Source: an uncultured bacterium
GTDB lineage: Bacteria > Cyanobacteriota > Vampirovibrionia > Gastranaerophilales > Gastranaerophilaceae
Assembly: GCA_958366705.1 (NCBI GenBank)
Contig: CATXCB010000001.1
Location: 186,001 to 250,000, forward strand
Length of the DNA stretch: 64,000 nucleotides
Reading direction: 5' to 3'
Made by a program: the position numbers and the translations under genes. The notes below the pieces were generated by a model. That model searched no databases. It worked only from the letters and a program-made list of their open reading frames with translations, and was not told the origin of the DNA. This document shows, in pieces, positions 47,937 to 55,881 of this stretch; the first letter of the stretch is position 1, and every line of letters starts with the position of its first letter.

Positions 47937-49091
47937 TTATTTGAAATTTAAATTTATAAGCTCATTTGTTTTTGCTCTAATTTCTTTATCAATTTCAAAA
48001 ATTTCATCTATTGTTGGGTTTTTGATAATATTGTGTTTAGTCATCATTGTTTCTGTAATTTGATAAATATCATAGAGTCTTATTTTATCTTGTAAGAAAG
48101 CAAATACAGCTTCTTCATTTGCCGCATTAAGGCATACTGTAGCTGAGCCTCCTTGTTCTCCAGCCTGGTATGCCAGTTTTACGCTAGGAAATTTTTCAAG
48201 GTCGGGTTTTTCAAAATCAAGTCTTGCAATTTCTGAAAAACTGAAACTTTTTGACTTAATTCCCTCAAAGCGTTGCGGATATGTTATTGCGTACTGAATA
48301 GGAATATGCATACTAGGTAAGCCTATTTGAGCGATTACACTGCCGTCAACGTATTCTATTGCTGAGTGAACTATACTTTGAGGATGAACTACTACATCAA
48401 TTTTGTTATACGGCATATTGAAAAGATGATGAGCTTCAATTATTTCTAAGCCTTTATTCATTAGTGTTGCACTGTCTACAGTGATTTTTCTGCCCATATT
48501 CCATCGTGGGTGTGCCAGAGCTTGAGCTACAGTAGAGGTTTTCATATCTTCAATTGTTTTTTTTAGGAAGGGGCCTCCGCTTGCTGTGATAATAAGTTTT
48601 TCAACCTGTGAAATATCTTTTATGCACTGGTGAATTGCACAATGTTCGCTGTCTACAGGAATAATTTTTACACCTGCATTTTTGGCTTTTTGCATTACGA
48701 TATCTCCTGCCATAACAAGAGTTTCTTTGTTTGCAAGTGCAATATCAATCCCGTGTTCTATAGCCTTTAATGTAGGTTTTAATCCTATTTTTCCGGAGAC
48801 AGCAACCAGAATAATATCATTTTCTGTATTTGAACAAATTTCATTTAAACCTTCAGAGCCGTATAGAACTTTTGTATCTTTAATATCAATCTTTTCTTTT
48901 GTTTCTTTGCCTATACAAATATATTTCGGTTTGAATTTTTGAGTCTGCTGTTTTAACAGCTCAATATTTCCGCCTCCTGAGAGGGCAATTATTTCAAATT
49001 TATCTTGAAGTTTTTCTATTACTTCAAGAGCTTGAGTTCCGATTGAACCGGTGGAACCAAGGATACTTATTTTTCTCTTCCGTGTATTCAT
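47937..49091 (-). CDS. dxr: 1-deoxy-D-xylulose-5-phosphate reductoisomerase
   Basis: The enzyme makes MEP, the first committed compound of the MEP pathway. The NADPH-binding start is ISILGSTGSIGTQALEVIEK; ALANKETLVMAGDIVM and IIPVDSEHCAIHQCI hold the metal- and substrate-binding residues, with SGGPF and HPRWNMGRKITVDSATLMNK after them. At 384 residues it is full length. It is on the opposite strand from ispE 5.5 kb away. A TATAAT box lies 6 nt before the ATG and there is no Shine-Dalgarno. Confidence 0.97.
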   Translation of the reverse strand: MNTRKRKISILGSTGSIGTQALEVIEKLQDKFEIIALSGGGNIELLKQQTQKFKPKYICIGKETKEKIDIKDTKVLYGSEGLNEICSNTENDIILVAVSGKIGLKPTLKAIEHGIDIALANKETLVMAGDIVMQKAKNAGVKIIPVDSEHCAIHQCIKDISQVEKLIITASGGPFLKKTIEDMKTSTVAQALAHPRWNMGRKITVDSATLMNKGLEIIEAHHLFNMPYNKIDVVVHPQSIVHSAIEYVDGSVIAQIGLPSMHIPIQYAITYPQRFEGIKSKSFSFSEIARLDFEKPDLEKFPSVKLAYQAGEQGGSATVCLNAANEEAVFAFLQDKIRLYDIYQITETMMTKHNIIKNPTIDEIFEIDKEIRAKTNELINLNFK

Positions 49092-49097
49092 AAGATA

Positions 49098-49103
49098 ATT
49101 ATA
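49098..49103 (-). promoter_or_regulatory. -10 box of dxr (leaderless layout)
   Basis: TATAAT on the minus strand ends 6 nt (TATCTT) before the ATG at 49091; no Shine-Dalgarno and no clear -35 are present. Confidence 0.55.
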
Positions 49104-50822
49104 TTACAAAAGTTCTTTTTGTATTGTTTTTCCCTCTATCTTTTCAACACTTACAGGAAGTGCAAAATGGAAGCTGGAACCTTTTTCTTCTTCACTATCA
49201 CACCAGATTGTACCTCTGTGAGCTTTAATCAGCTGTTTTGCAATCGGCAGCCCAAGACCTGTTCCGCCAACTTTGCGGGAAAGGCTGTTTTCTATTTGTG
49301 TAAATTTATCAAATGCTTTTAATAAATTTTCTTCTTTTATTCCAATTCCCTCGTCAATTACGCTTACAATAATGTAGTTTCCCTGTAAAGATTTTATATC
49401 TTTTTCAAAGTGTTGATTTGTACAAATATCCCGGGCATTCTTTAACTCTGATTTTATTGTTATATTTTTTCCTTTAGGGGTAAATTTTATAGCATTAGAA
49501 ACAAGATTTGTTAAAACCTGTCCCAGTCGCTGTGAATCTGCATAGATATCCGGAAGTTCACTTTGTTCTTCTGTTGTTAAGATGATTTCATGTTCTTTGG
49601 CTACGCATTCGAAGTTTGTTTTAACATTTTCGATAACAGAATGAATATTCATGATTTTGTAGTTGAAGTCCATTTTACCTGCTTCAATTTTATTAATGTC
49701 AAGAATATCATTGATAATGCTTGTTAGATTTTCGACATTCCTTTTTGCCATATCAATAAATTTTACGGCAGTTTCTCCTAAGTTCCCGCAACGGCCGCTG
49801 GATAAAATAGTTAATGCATTTTTTATTGGTGTTAGTGGGGTTCTTAATTCGTGAGAAACAATTGAAATAAATTCAGATTTAACACGTTCTAATTTTTCTA
49901 ATTCTTCATTTTTTTCAATAATTTCTCTGTATAATCCTGCACTTTTTAGTGGCAGTGAAACTTGTTGAACAATTGTTTGAAAATATGTTGCATCATCTGT
50001 GGTAAATGGTTTTTCTTTAAATATTTCTATGCATCCAAAGAAGTTGTCCCCTAAATCTATAGGTGCAAACATATTATCATATTGAAAAATTGTGAATGTA
50101 AATTTGTTATTTTGGTTTTTTATGTTTTTAATTATTTTTAAATTCTTATCATCAATTTCAAACGGAACATTGTTTTGTTTGAAAAGTGATTTATAATTTA
50201 GAATAGCCCGCAGTTTTAGGGCACTCATGAGTTCTTCCGAGATATCATATAGCGAATTTATTATGAGTACCGGTTCCTGTTCAAAGCCGAACGATATTGT
50301 GCAGGTTAAATCAAAGCTCAATGATTTATCAAGTCCTTCTATCATATATTGCAAAAGTTTTTTAGTATCAAGGGTTCCTGCAAATTGCGAACTTGTGTTG
50401 TATAAAACATTTAATCTATATAAGCTGTCTGCTAAGTCTTTGTTTTTTCCTGATAAAAAGTCCAGATTTTCTTTTGTTTTTAGATGTGTATTTACTGTAG
50501 AAATTATAATATTATCCGGAGTATTGTCGAGTATAAAACCACTGATAAATTTGGTAGAATCTTCATTTGAATTACTTCCGTCAGTGATTAATAAAATTTG
50601 AGTGTTTTCTAGTTTTGATTTGAATTTTTTTATCGCAAGTTGTAAATTTAGAATCTCGATATTCTCGTCAATAATAATAATGTCAGGGGGATCGATTTCC
50701 AATAAATCAAATATAGACGTCGGAGTACAACAAGCGTTAAATTTGTAGAACTTGTTGTCAAATAATGATTTATATTTTGTGAAAACAGAATCGTTTTCAG
50801 TTATCAATAATATATTCCCCAT
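49104..50822 (-). CDS. Histidine kinase with N-terminal receiver-like and GAF-like domains
   Basis: The N-terminal about 115 residues resemble a response-regulator receiver (ILLITENDSVFTKYKSLF, then PPDIIIIDENIEIL with a possible phospho-acceptor Asp, ILLITDGSN). A GAF-like sensor domain follows (about 135-300), then a coiled coil, the HisKA box SEFISIVSHELRTPLTPIKN with the phosphorylated His, and the HATPase domain with N box QVLTNLVSNAIKFTP and G boxes DEGIGIKEEN and GGTGLGLPIAKQLI. There is no membrane helix, so it senses a cytoplasmic signal. No partner regulator is adjacent, except the LuxR-type gene at 51607. Confidence 0.92.
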   Translation of the reverse strand: MGNILLITENDSVFTKYKSLFDNKFYKFNACCTPTSIFDLLEIDPPDIIIIDENIEILNLQLAIKKFKSKLENTQILLITDGSNSNEDSTKFISGFILDNTPDNIIISTVNTHLKTKENLDFLSGKNKDLADSLYRLNVLYNTSSQFAGTLDTKKLLQYMIEGLDKSLSFDLTCTISFGFEQEPVLIINSLYDISEELMSALKLRAILNYKSLFKQNNVPFEIDDKNLKIIKNIKNQNNKFTFTIFQYDNMFAPIDLGDNFFGCIEIFKEKPFTTDDATYFQTIVQQVSLPLKSAGLYREIIEKNEELEKLERVKSEFISIVSHELRTPLTPIKNALTILSSGRCGNLGETAVKFIDMAKRNVENLTSIINDILDINKIEAGKMDFNYKIMNIHSVIENVKTNFECVAKEHEIILTTEEQSELPDIYADSQRLGQVLTNLVSNAIKFTPKGKNITIKSELKNARDICTNQHFEKDIKSLQGNYIIVSVIDEGIGIKEENLLKAFDKFTQIENSLSRKVGGTGLGLPIAKQLIKAHRGTIWCDSEEEKGSSFHFALPVSVEKIEGKTIQKELL

Positions 50823-50828
50823 ATTTAT

Positions 50829-50834
50829 ATTTTA
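50829..50834 (-). promoter_or_regulatory. -10-like box of the histidine kinase gene (leaderless layout)
   Basis: TAAAAT on the minus strand ends 6 nt (ATAAAT) before the ATG at 50822, with no Shine-Dalgarno. The region is AT-rich, so support is moderate. Confidence 0.4.
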
Positions 50835-50937
50835 AATTGAGGATTTTATTTGGCAAATTAGTAAAATATTTTAAACAAAAATCTGAGATTATTTGCATTT
50901 ATTAACTGAAACTATTTATAAATGACTATTTAGCCAC

Positions 50938-51477
50938 TTGTCTATCCGTATTTTTACTTACGTAAAACTGCGGACTTTATTTTTTTATAAAAATCGCTAT
51001 ACTAAGAAATGTAATCGGTTAAGGTTCAAGCCCGGGAACATAAAAGTTCCTAAAGAATTTCCTTTTGATGGTAAAACTGTTTGCCGACATTCACGGTATA
51101 GGAAGAGTGTATTTATGGGATATATTCATTGCTGTGGTGGGCTGCGTAAAACCAGAAGTTTTGTGCTGTCACCAACAGAAAAGTTTGTTGTGTGTGAATT
51201 AGATTACTTATCTAAATGTCCGGTTTGCGGGCATTTAGTTATTCAGTTAACAAGAATTGATAAATCAGATGTAATATCTACTCTTAGATATGTTAATAAA
51301 AAAGCTTTAAATTTTTGGGAAAAAATTAAACCTAAAATTATCTATGAGCGCAGAATTTTTGATTATTCAAAACGACATGGAGGTACTTTTTATTTAAGTT
51401 ATAACGAATACGGTGTTAAAAAGAGGTGTTATTCAAATTTTTCAAATTTGAAAATAGGTTTAAATTCTATTTTATAA
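50938..51477 (+). CDS. Hypothetical protein with zinc-ribbon-like cysteines, left edge of phage module
   Basis: The frame is open from about 50926 and the first usable start is TTG at 50938, without a clear ribosome site; the next ATG (residue 60, MGYIHCCGG) would remove a third of the protein. I do not recognise the family. Cysteines in HCCGG and VCELDYLSKCPVCGH could bind zinc. The C-terminal half is basic. The poor start leaves open that the 5' end is decayed or that the element's edge lies here. It is 130 nt upstream of the LuxR-type gene, on the same strand as all phage genes. Confidence 0.6.
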   Translation: MSIRIFTYVKLRTLFFYKNRYTKKCNRLRFKPGNIKVPKEFPFDGKTVCRHSRYRKSVFMGYIHCCGGLRKTRSFVLSPTEKFVVCELDYLSKCPVCGHLVIQLTRIDKSDVISTLRYVNKKALNFWEKIKPKIIYERRIFDYSKRHGGTFYLSYNEYGVKKRCYSNFSNLKIGLNSIL

Positions 51478-51510
51478 ATCCAATCCTTCAATCATTTACT
51501 CTAATTGTTA

Positions 51511-51606
51511 AAGAGGGGATTTTTACTTATCTATCTACCCTGTGTCCCCTCTTATTTTATTAAAGCGGAAATATTATTAAACAATGAAAAGAGGGGTTAA
51601 TGTAAT
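51511..51606 (+). promoter_or_regulatory. Possible RNA switch over the luxR-type ribosome site
   Basis: CCCCTCTT (51546-51553) is complementary to two AAGAGGGG copies: one upstream (51511-51518; the pairing extends to 9 bp) and one downstream (51589-51596) that forms the ribosome site of the ATG at 51607. The two pairings exclude each other. The upstream hairpin is followed by ATTTTATT and could also act as a weak terminator. Confidence 0.5.
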
Positions 51607-51861
51607 ATGAGGTTAATTAAATCGGAGACAGAAGGAAGTTTGATGAAGTTATCGCCAAAGGAACATGACGTGTTAACTCTAATAGCTTGCGGTTTTACAG
51701 ATAAGGAAGTTGCTTTAAAATTAAAGATTTCGATTCGAACTGTCCAATCACATATATCATCAATCCTATTAAAACTTAATGCAAGAAATAGAGTGAATGC
51801 TGTTGTTGTTTATATGCACCTCAATCCAAAGTGGAAGATAGAAGAGAGGTTTGTTGTATGA
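51607..51861 (+). CDS. LuxR/GerE-type HTH protein without receiver domain (84 aa)
   Basis: The product is only a LuxR-type DNA-binding domain: LSPKEHDVLTLIACGFTDKEVALKLKISIRTVQSHISSIL, with the recognition helix RTVQSHISSIL. Such domains bind DNA as dimers and activate or repress late genes. Two starts are possible: ATG 51607 with AGAGGGG 10 nt upstream, or ATG 51643 with AAGGAAG just before it. Its stop overlaps the amidase start (ATGA), so the two are co-translated. It is the only regulator in the phage module, and therefore the likely controller of it (inference). Confidence 0.88.
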   Translation: MRLIKSETEGSLMKLSPKEHDVLTLIACGFTDKEVALKLKISIRTVQSHISSILLKLNARNRVNAVVVYMHLNPKWKIEERFVV

Positions 51862-52349
51862 TTAAAAGAATTATTTTACACTGGACTGCCGGAAGATATT
51901 ATCCGACTCAGTTTGAAAAACAGTATTATCATTATTTGATAGATAAAGACGGGCGTATATATAACGGAATTCATCAGCCGGAGGATAATTTTAACTGTAA
52001 AGATGGAAATTATGCTGCCCATACAGGAGGTGGAAATACCGGTTCTGTTGGTGTTGCAATGTGTTCAATGTACGGGTTTAAATCATCTGAAAGTCCGGGA
52101 AATTTTCCAATTACTCCGATTCAATTTGAATCTTGTATGAAGTTTTGTTCAGATTTATGTGAACAGTATTCTTTAGATATAAATCCAGGGACTGTACTGA
52201 CACACTATGAATTTGGTCAAAATAATCCAAAAACAAGCAGCTTTGGAAAGATAGATATTGTTTATCTTCCGCCATATCCGTGGGTTGCCCGAAAGGATGT
52301 CGGAAGTTTTATACGATCAAAAGTTCGATGGTACAAAGAAAAAATGTAA
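51858..52349 (+). CDS. N-acetylmuramoyl-L-alanine amidase (phage endolysin, amidase_2 fold)
   Basis: The 163-residue protein fits a single T7-lysozyme/PGRP-type zinc amidase: RIILHWTAGRYYPT with the first zinc His, YHYLIDKDGRIYNG, TGSVGVAMCSMYGF, and LTHYEFGQ with the second His. It cuts the amide between MurNAc and L-Ala of peptidoglycan. There is no signal peptide, so it needs a holin or lysis to reach the wall. The start at 51858 rather than 51831 is chosen from the AGAGAGG site and the coupling to the previous gene. Confidence 0.92.
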   Translation: MIKRIILHWTAGRYYPTQFEKQYYHYLIDKDGRIYNGIHQPEDNFNCKDGNYAAHTGGGNTGSVGVAMCSMYGFKSSESPGNFPITPIQFESCMKFCSDLCEQYSLDINPGTVLTHYEFGQNNPKTSSFGKIDIVYLPPYPWVARKDVGSFIRSKVRWYKEKM

Positions 52350-52360
52350 GAGGGTAATTT

Positions 52361-53884
52361 ATGGATATAAATTATTTTGATTTAGCCGGTGGTATAAATC
52401 AGGCAACAACAAAGACTGAATTAGGTACGGATACAAAAGTTCTTTACTGGGCAGAGTCTGAGAATGTTGAAATCTATAATAACAAGGGAATTATTAAACA
52501 AAAAGGCAATACTCTGTTAACAGCTCTTCCTCAGGAAGAACCAATAACAGGCATGTGCGAAATGGAATCAGATGGATTGTACAAGCTTGTTATAACAACA
52601 GAATCGGGAAAAATATATATTTATAATAATTCTTCTGCAACGTTAAAACAGCTGGATAAAACGCTTACCGGTAAAAAAGTTCTGTTTGCAAATTTTTTGC
52701 GTGGGATTCTTGTTTCAACAGAGTCTGATGAAATGTTTTATATCAAAGATAATGAAACCTTTGATATTGTTGAGTGCAATTTGCAAGATACTGCCGGAAA
52801 TCCTTTGTATCCCGAAACTATAGCTGTATATAAAGGACGGGTCTGGTGTGCTAAAGATTCAACAATATATTATTCTGCTCTTGGAACTTATGATGATTTT
52901 AAAACTGATAATGATGCAGGATATATTAATGATTTTCATACTGATACTGCCGATATTATAGTTATGCATGCTTATAAGGATTATCTTGCTGTATACAAAC
53001 GGGAGCGGGTATATCTTTTATCAGGTTCAAATCCTGAGACTTTTGCGATAACATTGTTTGCTGATAAAGGATCTATAGCAAGGAAAGCGGTTGTTAATGT
53101 TGATAATAAACAGTATTTTTTAAGTAACGGTATCTTTGCTCTTGAACAGGTCGGGGAATTAAATCAAATTCGGCTTGGTTCAGAGATTTCTTTAAAAATA
53201 AAAGATGAATTTAATAATAATTTTGATACTCCGAGGATGAAAAATACTATAGCTCTTCACTATCAAAATAAAAGTCAAACCTGGTTTCTCTTTCCGTATC
53301 TGGGAGATAATTTTTATCATACTATATGGATTAATGATTATGTTAATAAGGCATGGTATAAAAGAGTCCTTCCGCAAAATATCACTACTGCCTGTAATTT
53401 TAATTCATATATTGTTACTGCAGATGATAAAGGCAGAATTTATTATGAAGATTTTGGAACTACATTTGACGGACAAAGTATTAAATTTTTGTGGAAATCC
53501 CCGTTTTTATCTTTAGGTAATGTACATCATAGAAAATTAATTGATGAATTTTATTTTTTATTAGATGATTTGCATGATAATAATTTTAAATTTTCGGTAT
53601 TTAAAGATTATGACAGCGGATACTCAGAAGATAAAGAATGTATAAGTTTACGTTATTATAATAAGTTAATCTGGGCTGAAGATTCTTCTCCTGACGACTC
53701 CTCTTATTGCTGGGCAATGGAAGATTCTGACGGTCCAATTTGGTCTATAAATACAGATGTATTGGAAAAGGCTGAAATTTTTGGCAGCTGTTATTCTGTA
53801 CAGTTATGTGTGGAAGGTTTTGATAAAGATGATAATTGTGCAATTATCGGTCTGCAATTTAGAGAAATTTATAACGATGAATAA
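52361..53884 (+). CDS. Podovirus-type tail hub/neck protein (beta-propeller-like)
   Basis: The 507-residue protein begins MDINYFDLAGGINQATTKTE, the 'F-x-GG-I-N' opening common to phage tail-tube or hub proteins related to P22 gp10. It is made of short beta repeats such as YKLVITTESGKIYIYNNSSA, YPETIAVYKGRVWCAKDSTI and YIVTADDKGRIYYEDFGTTF, consistent with a beta-propeller. Such proteins plug the portal and carry tail fibres. The assignment rests on architecture, not strict motifs. It starts 12 nt after the amidase gene, with AGAGGG upstream. Confidence 0.7.
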   Translation: MDINYFDLAGGINQATTKTELGTDTKVLYWAESENVEIYNNKGIIKQKGNTLLTALPQEEPITGMCEMESDGLYKLVITTESGKIYIYNNSSATLKQLDKTLTGKKVLFANFLRGILVSTESDEMFYIKDNETFDIVECNLQDTAGNPLYPETIAVYKGRVWCAKDSTIYYSALGTYDDFKTDNDAGYINDFHTDTADIIVMHAYKDYLAVYKRERVYLLSGSNPETFAITLFADKGSIARKAVVNVDNKQYFLSNGIFALEQVGELNQIRLGSEISLKIKDEFNNNFDTPRMKNTIALHYQNKSQTWFLFPYLGDNFYHTIWINDYVNKAWYKRVLPQNITTACNFNSYIVTADDKGRIYYEDFGTTFDGQSIKFLWKSPFLSLGNVHHRKLIDEFYFLLDDLHDNNFKFSVFKDYDSGYSEDKECISLRYYNKLIWAEDSSPDDSSYCWAMEDSDGPIWSINTDVLEKAEIFGSCYSVQLCVEGFDKDDNCAIIGLQFREIYNDE

Positions 53885-53947
53885 TTAGTTTAAAAATTCA
53901 CCACTCTTATTTGTTTAGCACTATTTGTAAAATGAAAGGAAAAGAAA

Positions 53948-54811
53948 ATGTCAGATTTTACAACATCTTATTCTGCTTTTATTCCGCAGCTCTGGAGTAA
54001 AAAGTTAAATCAAATGTTAGAAAAAAACTGTGTTATGATGCAGTGTGTTAACAGAAATTGGGAAGGAGAAATAAAGCAGCAAGGGGATACTGTTAAAATT
54101 ATTACTCCCGCAGAGGTTACAGTCTCTACCTTAACTTCAGATAATATAGAATATGCATCTTTAACTCCGGTATCTCAAGATTTGCAAATTAATCAAAAGA
54201 AATTTTTTGCATTTAAAATTGATGATGTTGCTAAAGTGCAGTCAAACACAGATATTATGGAAGCTCATTTAGCAAACGCTAAAAAGGCAATTGAAGAAGT
54301 TCAGGATGCATATCTTTTAGCTCTGCATACTGATGTAAGCGAAGATAATACTGTTGGTTCCGAAGAAGCTCCTGTTACACTTGATAAATCCACAATTTAT
54401 GAAAATTTTGTACAATTATCTTTAGCTCTTAAAAACTCTGATGCTGTGCACCCTGGAGTTCGCCCTTGGGTTGTGATAAATCCAAATATTGAAGCTTATT
54501 TGTTACAAAGTCCGGAATTTATTAATGCCTACAAAGTTGCTGATGAGACATTGAGAGAAGGTGCAATTGGCAGAATTGCAGGGATGGACGTTCTTGTAAG
54601 TACAAATTTAGCAGATGTTGATAGTAAGTATTATGTTTTAGCCGGTACAAATGATGCTATTACTTTTGCCTCTCAGCTTGCAAAAATTGAAAGTCTTAGA
54701 GATAAAGACAGTTTTTCTGATTTAGTTAGAGGTTTATATTTGTACGGAGCTAAAACTGTTCAACCTAAAGCTTTAGCTAAAATGATTGTTAGTGTTCCTG
54801 CAGCAGCTTAG
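53948..54811 (+). CDS. Phage major capsid protein
   Basis: The 287-residue product has the profile of a HK97/P22-fold coat protein: FIPQLWSKKLNQMLEKNCVM at the start, an E-loop region QQGDTVKIITPAEVTVSTLT, then KKFFAFKIDDVAKVQSNTDI, a spine helix IEEVQDAYLLALH, and GRIAGMDVLVSTNLADVDSK followed by VRGLYLYGAKTVQP. These blocks recur in small-phage coat proteins. AAAGGA precedes the ATG. A strong hairpin follows the gene, suggesting extra control or protection of the capsid message. Confidence 0.88.
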   Translation: MSDFTTSYSAFIPQLWSKKLNQMLEKNCVMMQCVNRNWEGEIKQQGDTVKIITPAEVTVSTLTSDNIEYASLTPVSQDLQINQKKFFAFKIDDVAKVQSNTDIMEAHLANAKKAIEEVQDAYLLALHTDVSEDNTVGSEEAPVTLDKSTIYENFVQLSLALKNSDAVHPGVRPWVVINPNIEAYLLQSPEFINAYKVADETLREGAIGRIAGMDVLVSTNLADVDSKYYVLAGTNDAITFASQLAKIESLRDKDSFSDLVRGLYLYGAKTVQPKALAKMIVSVPAAA

Positions 54812-54829
54812 TTTGTCGGGTTGAATTTG

Positions 54830-54868
54830 AATGTGCTCTCTTTTGTGTTTCTAGAAAGAGAGTACATT
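54830..54868 (+). other. Hairpin after the capsid gene
   Basis: AATGTGCTCTCTTT and AAAGAGAGTACATT pair with one mismatch across a short loop, then TTTTAAAAA. It may be a partial terminator or a 3' stabiliser of the capsid mRNA; the next gene starts 20 nt later with its own GGAGACAGG site. Confidence 0.6.
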
Positions 54869-54888
54869 TTAAAAATAAGGAGACAGGA

Positions 54889-55137
54889 ATGTTTGTAAAA
54901 ATTAAAAATAAAATTATAGAGCTTGCAAAAAATGCTGTTTTAGTGGCTGAAGAAGAGCTGGGAACAGGAAAAGGGCAAGAGAAGAAAACTCTTGCGATAA
55001 AATATATAGTTAAAAATTTACCCTTTTCAGAATTCGTAAAAACTGTTATCTCATTATTTCTTTCAAGTTTTATTGATGATGCGGTAGAAATTGCAGTTCT
55101 ATATATGAAGTCTTTACCTAAACAAGAAGGAGAGTAA
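54889..55137 (+). CDS. Small phage protein, possibly holin-related (82 aa)
   Basis: The function is not recognised. The sequence IIELAKNAVLVAEEELGTGK, then GQEKKTLAIKYIVKNLPF resembles the soluble part of LLH-type phage holin proteins, and the following FVKTVISLFLSSFIDDAVEIAVLYM is hydrophobic enough for an amphipathic or membrane helix. The N-terminal membrane anchor of that family is missing, so the holin idea is weak. GGAGACAGG precedes the ATG. It starts between capsid and scaffold genes, and its stop is one base before the scaffold ATG. Confidence 0.6.
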   Translation: MFVKIKNKIIELAKNAVLVAEEELGTGKGQEKKTLAIKYIVKNLPFSEFVKTVISLFLSSFIDDAVEIAVLYMKSLPKQEGE

Positions 55138-55138
55138 T

Positions 55139-55807
55139 ATGCAAAATCAATCAGATGAACAATTTTTGCGCAATCAAAATAGTATTTCATCGCCTGCCGT
55201 GAGTCCACAGGCAAATTCTATGACAAATTATGTCGATATAATTCAACAACTGGAACAGGCAATTAGATTGGATGTTCAAAGAGTGCAGCTACTTTTGCAG
55301 CAAGGTGTAATATCACAATCTCAAGGACAGTATTTAATGACGCAATTGGCTAAAAAAGCGGATGAAATTAACAAATGCAGAGATGCTGTATCAACCTTGA
55401 ATGTTCAACCTCCAATGTCTGATTCAGAAGTTCAGGAAAATCCTTTTGATGTATTTAATCAAGAGAATCCCGGTTTCTTTAATTGTGCTGGAAGAGCTGA
55501 TGTTTTGAATTATATAAAGAATTACGGGCTGGACAAAGATGAGATATATCAGATAGCTCAGCTTATTGAAAATTTAGAAAATTCTGCAATCGACGGCTAT
55601 TTGAAAAAGTCTGCTCACGAAAAATCATTGAATGACGAGAATCTAGCTGCCAAAAGCAAATTAACGGCATATGCCCAAAAAGCTCCAAAGGGCAGTATTT
55701 ATGGTAGGATTTTTACTCGTGAAGACATCGGCAATATGAGTGGTGAAGAGTTTACCAAAAATGAAAAATTAATTATGGATCAGGTTAAGCAGGGTCTAAT
55801 TAAATAA
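55139..55807 (+). CDS. Phage capsid scaffolding-type protein
   Basis: The 222-residue protein is Gln- and charge-rich and mostly helical, with YVDIIQQLEQAIRLDVQRVQ near the start. Its C-terminus, GRIFTREDIGNMSGEEFTKN followed by EKLIMDQVKQGLIK, matches the pattern 'Y/F-T/S-R-E-x-I-x-N-M-S-x-E-E-F-x-K-N' often seen at the end of phage scaffolding or capsid-assembly proteins, which guide coat assembly and leave before packaging. The call rests on this tail and the position near the capsid gene. AAGGAGAG precedes the ATG. Confidence 0.65.
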   Translation: MQNQSDEQFLRNQNSISSPAVSPQANSMTNYVDIIQQLEQAIRLDVQRVQLLLQQGVISQSQGQYLMTQLAKKADEINKCRDAVSTLNVQPPMSDSEVQENPFDVFNQENPGFFNCAGRADVLNYIKNYGLDKDEIYQIAQLIENLENSAIDGYLKKSAHEKSLNDENLAAKSKLTAYAQKAPKGSIYGRIFTREDIGNMSGEEFTKNEKLIMDQVKQGLIK

Positions 55808-55824
55808 TTTTGGTAAATATAAAA

Positions 55825-55857
55825 TGTTCGGGCAAGGGTTTTTACTAAATCCTTGTC
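55825..55857 (+). other. Hairpin after the scaffold gene
   Basis: TTCGGGCAAGG and CCTTGTCTGAA pair with two G-T pairs around a loop of about 12 nt in the 74-nt gap before the next gene. It lacks a T tract, so RNA processing or stability is more likely than termination. Confidence 0.5.
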
Positions 55858-55881
55858 TGAATATTTGGAAAAGGAGAATGA

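Noticed and set aside
50823..50937. Phage attachment site at the left edge of the phage module
   Set aside because: No direct repeat shared with the right edge (61239-61359) and no tRNA gene could be seen by eye, so an att site is not supported.
54789..55214. 141-codon minus-strand open frame
   Set aside because: It covers the capsid-scaffold gap and parts of two plus-strand phage genes that have good ribosome sites; no domain is recognisable.
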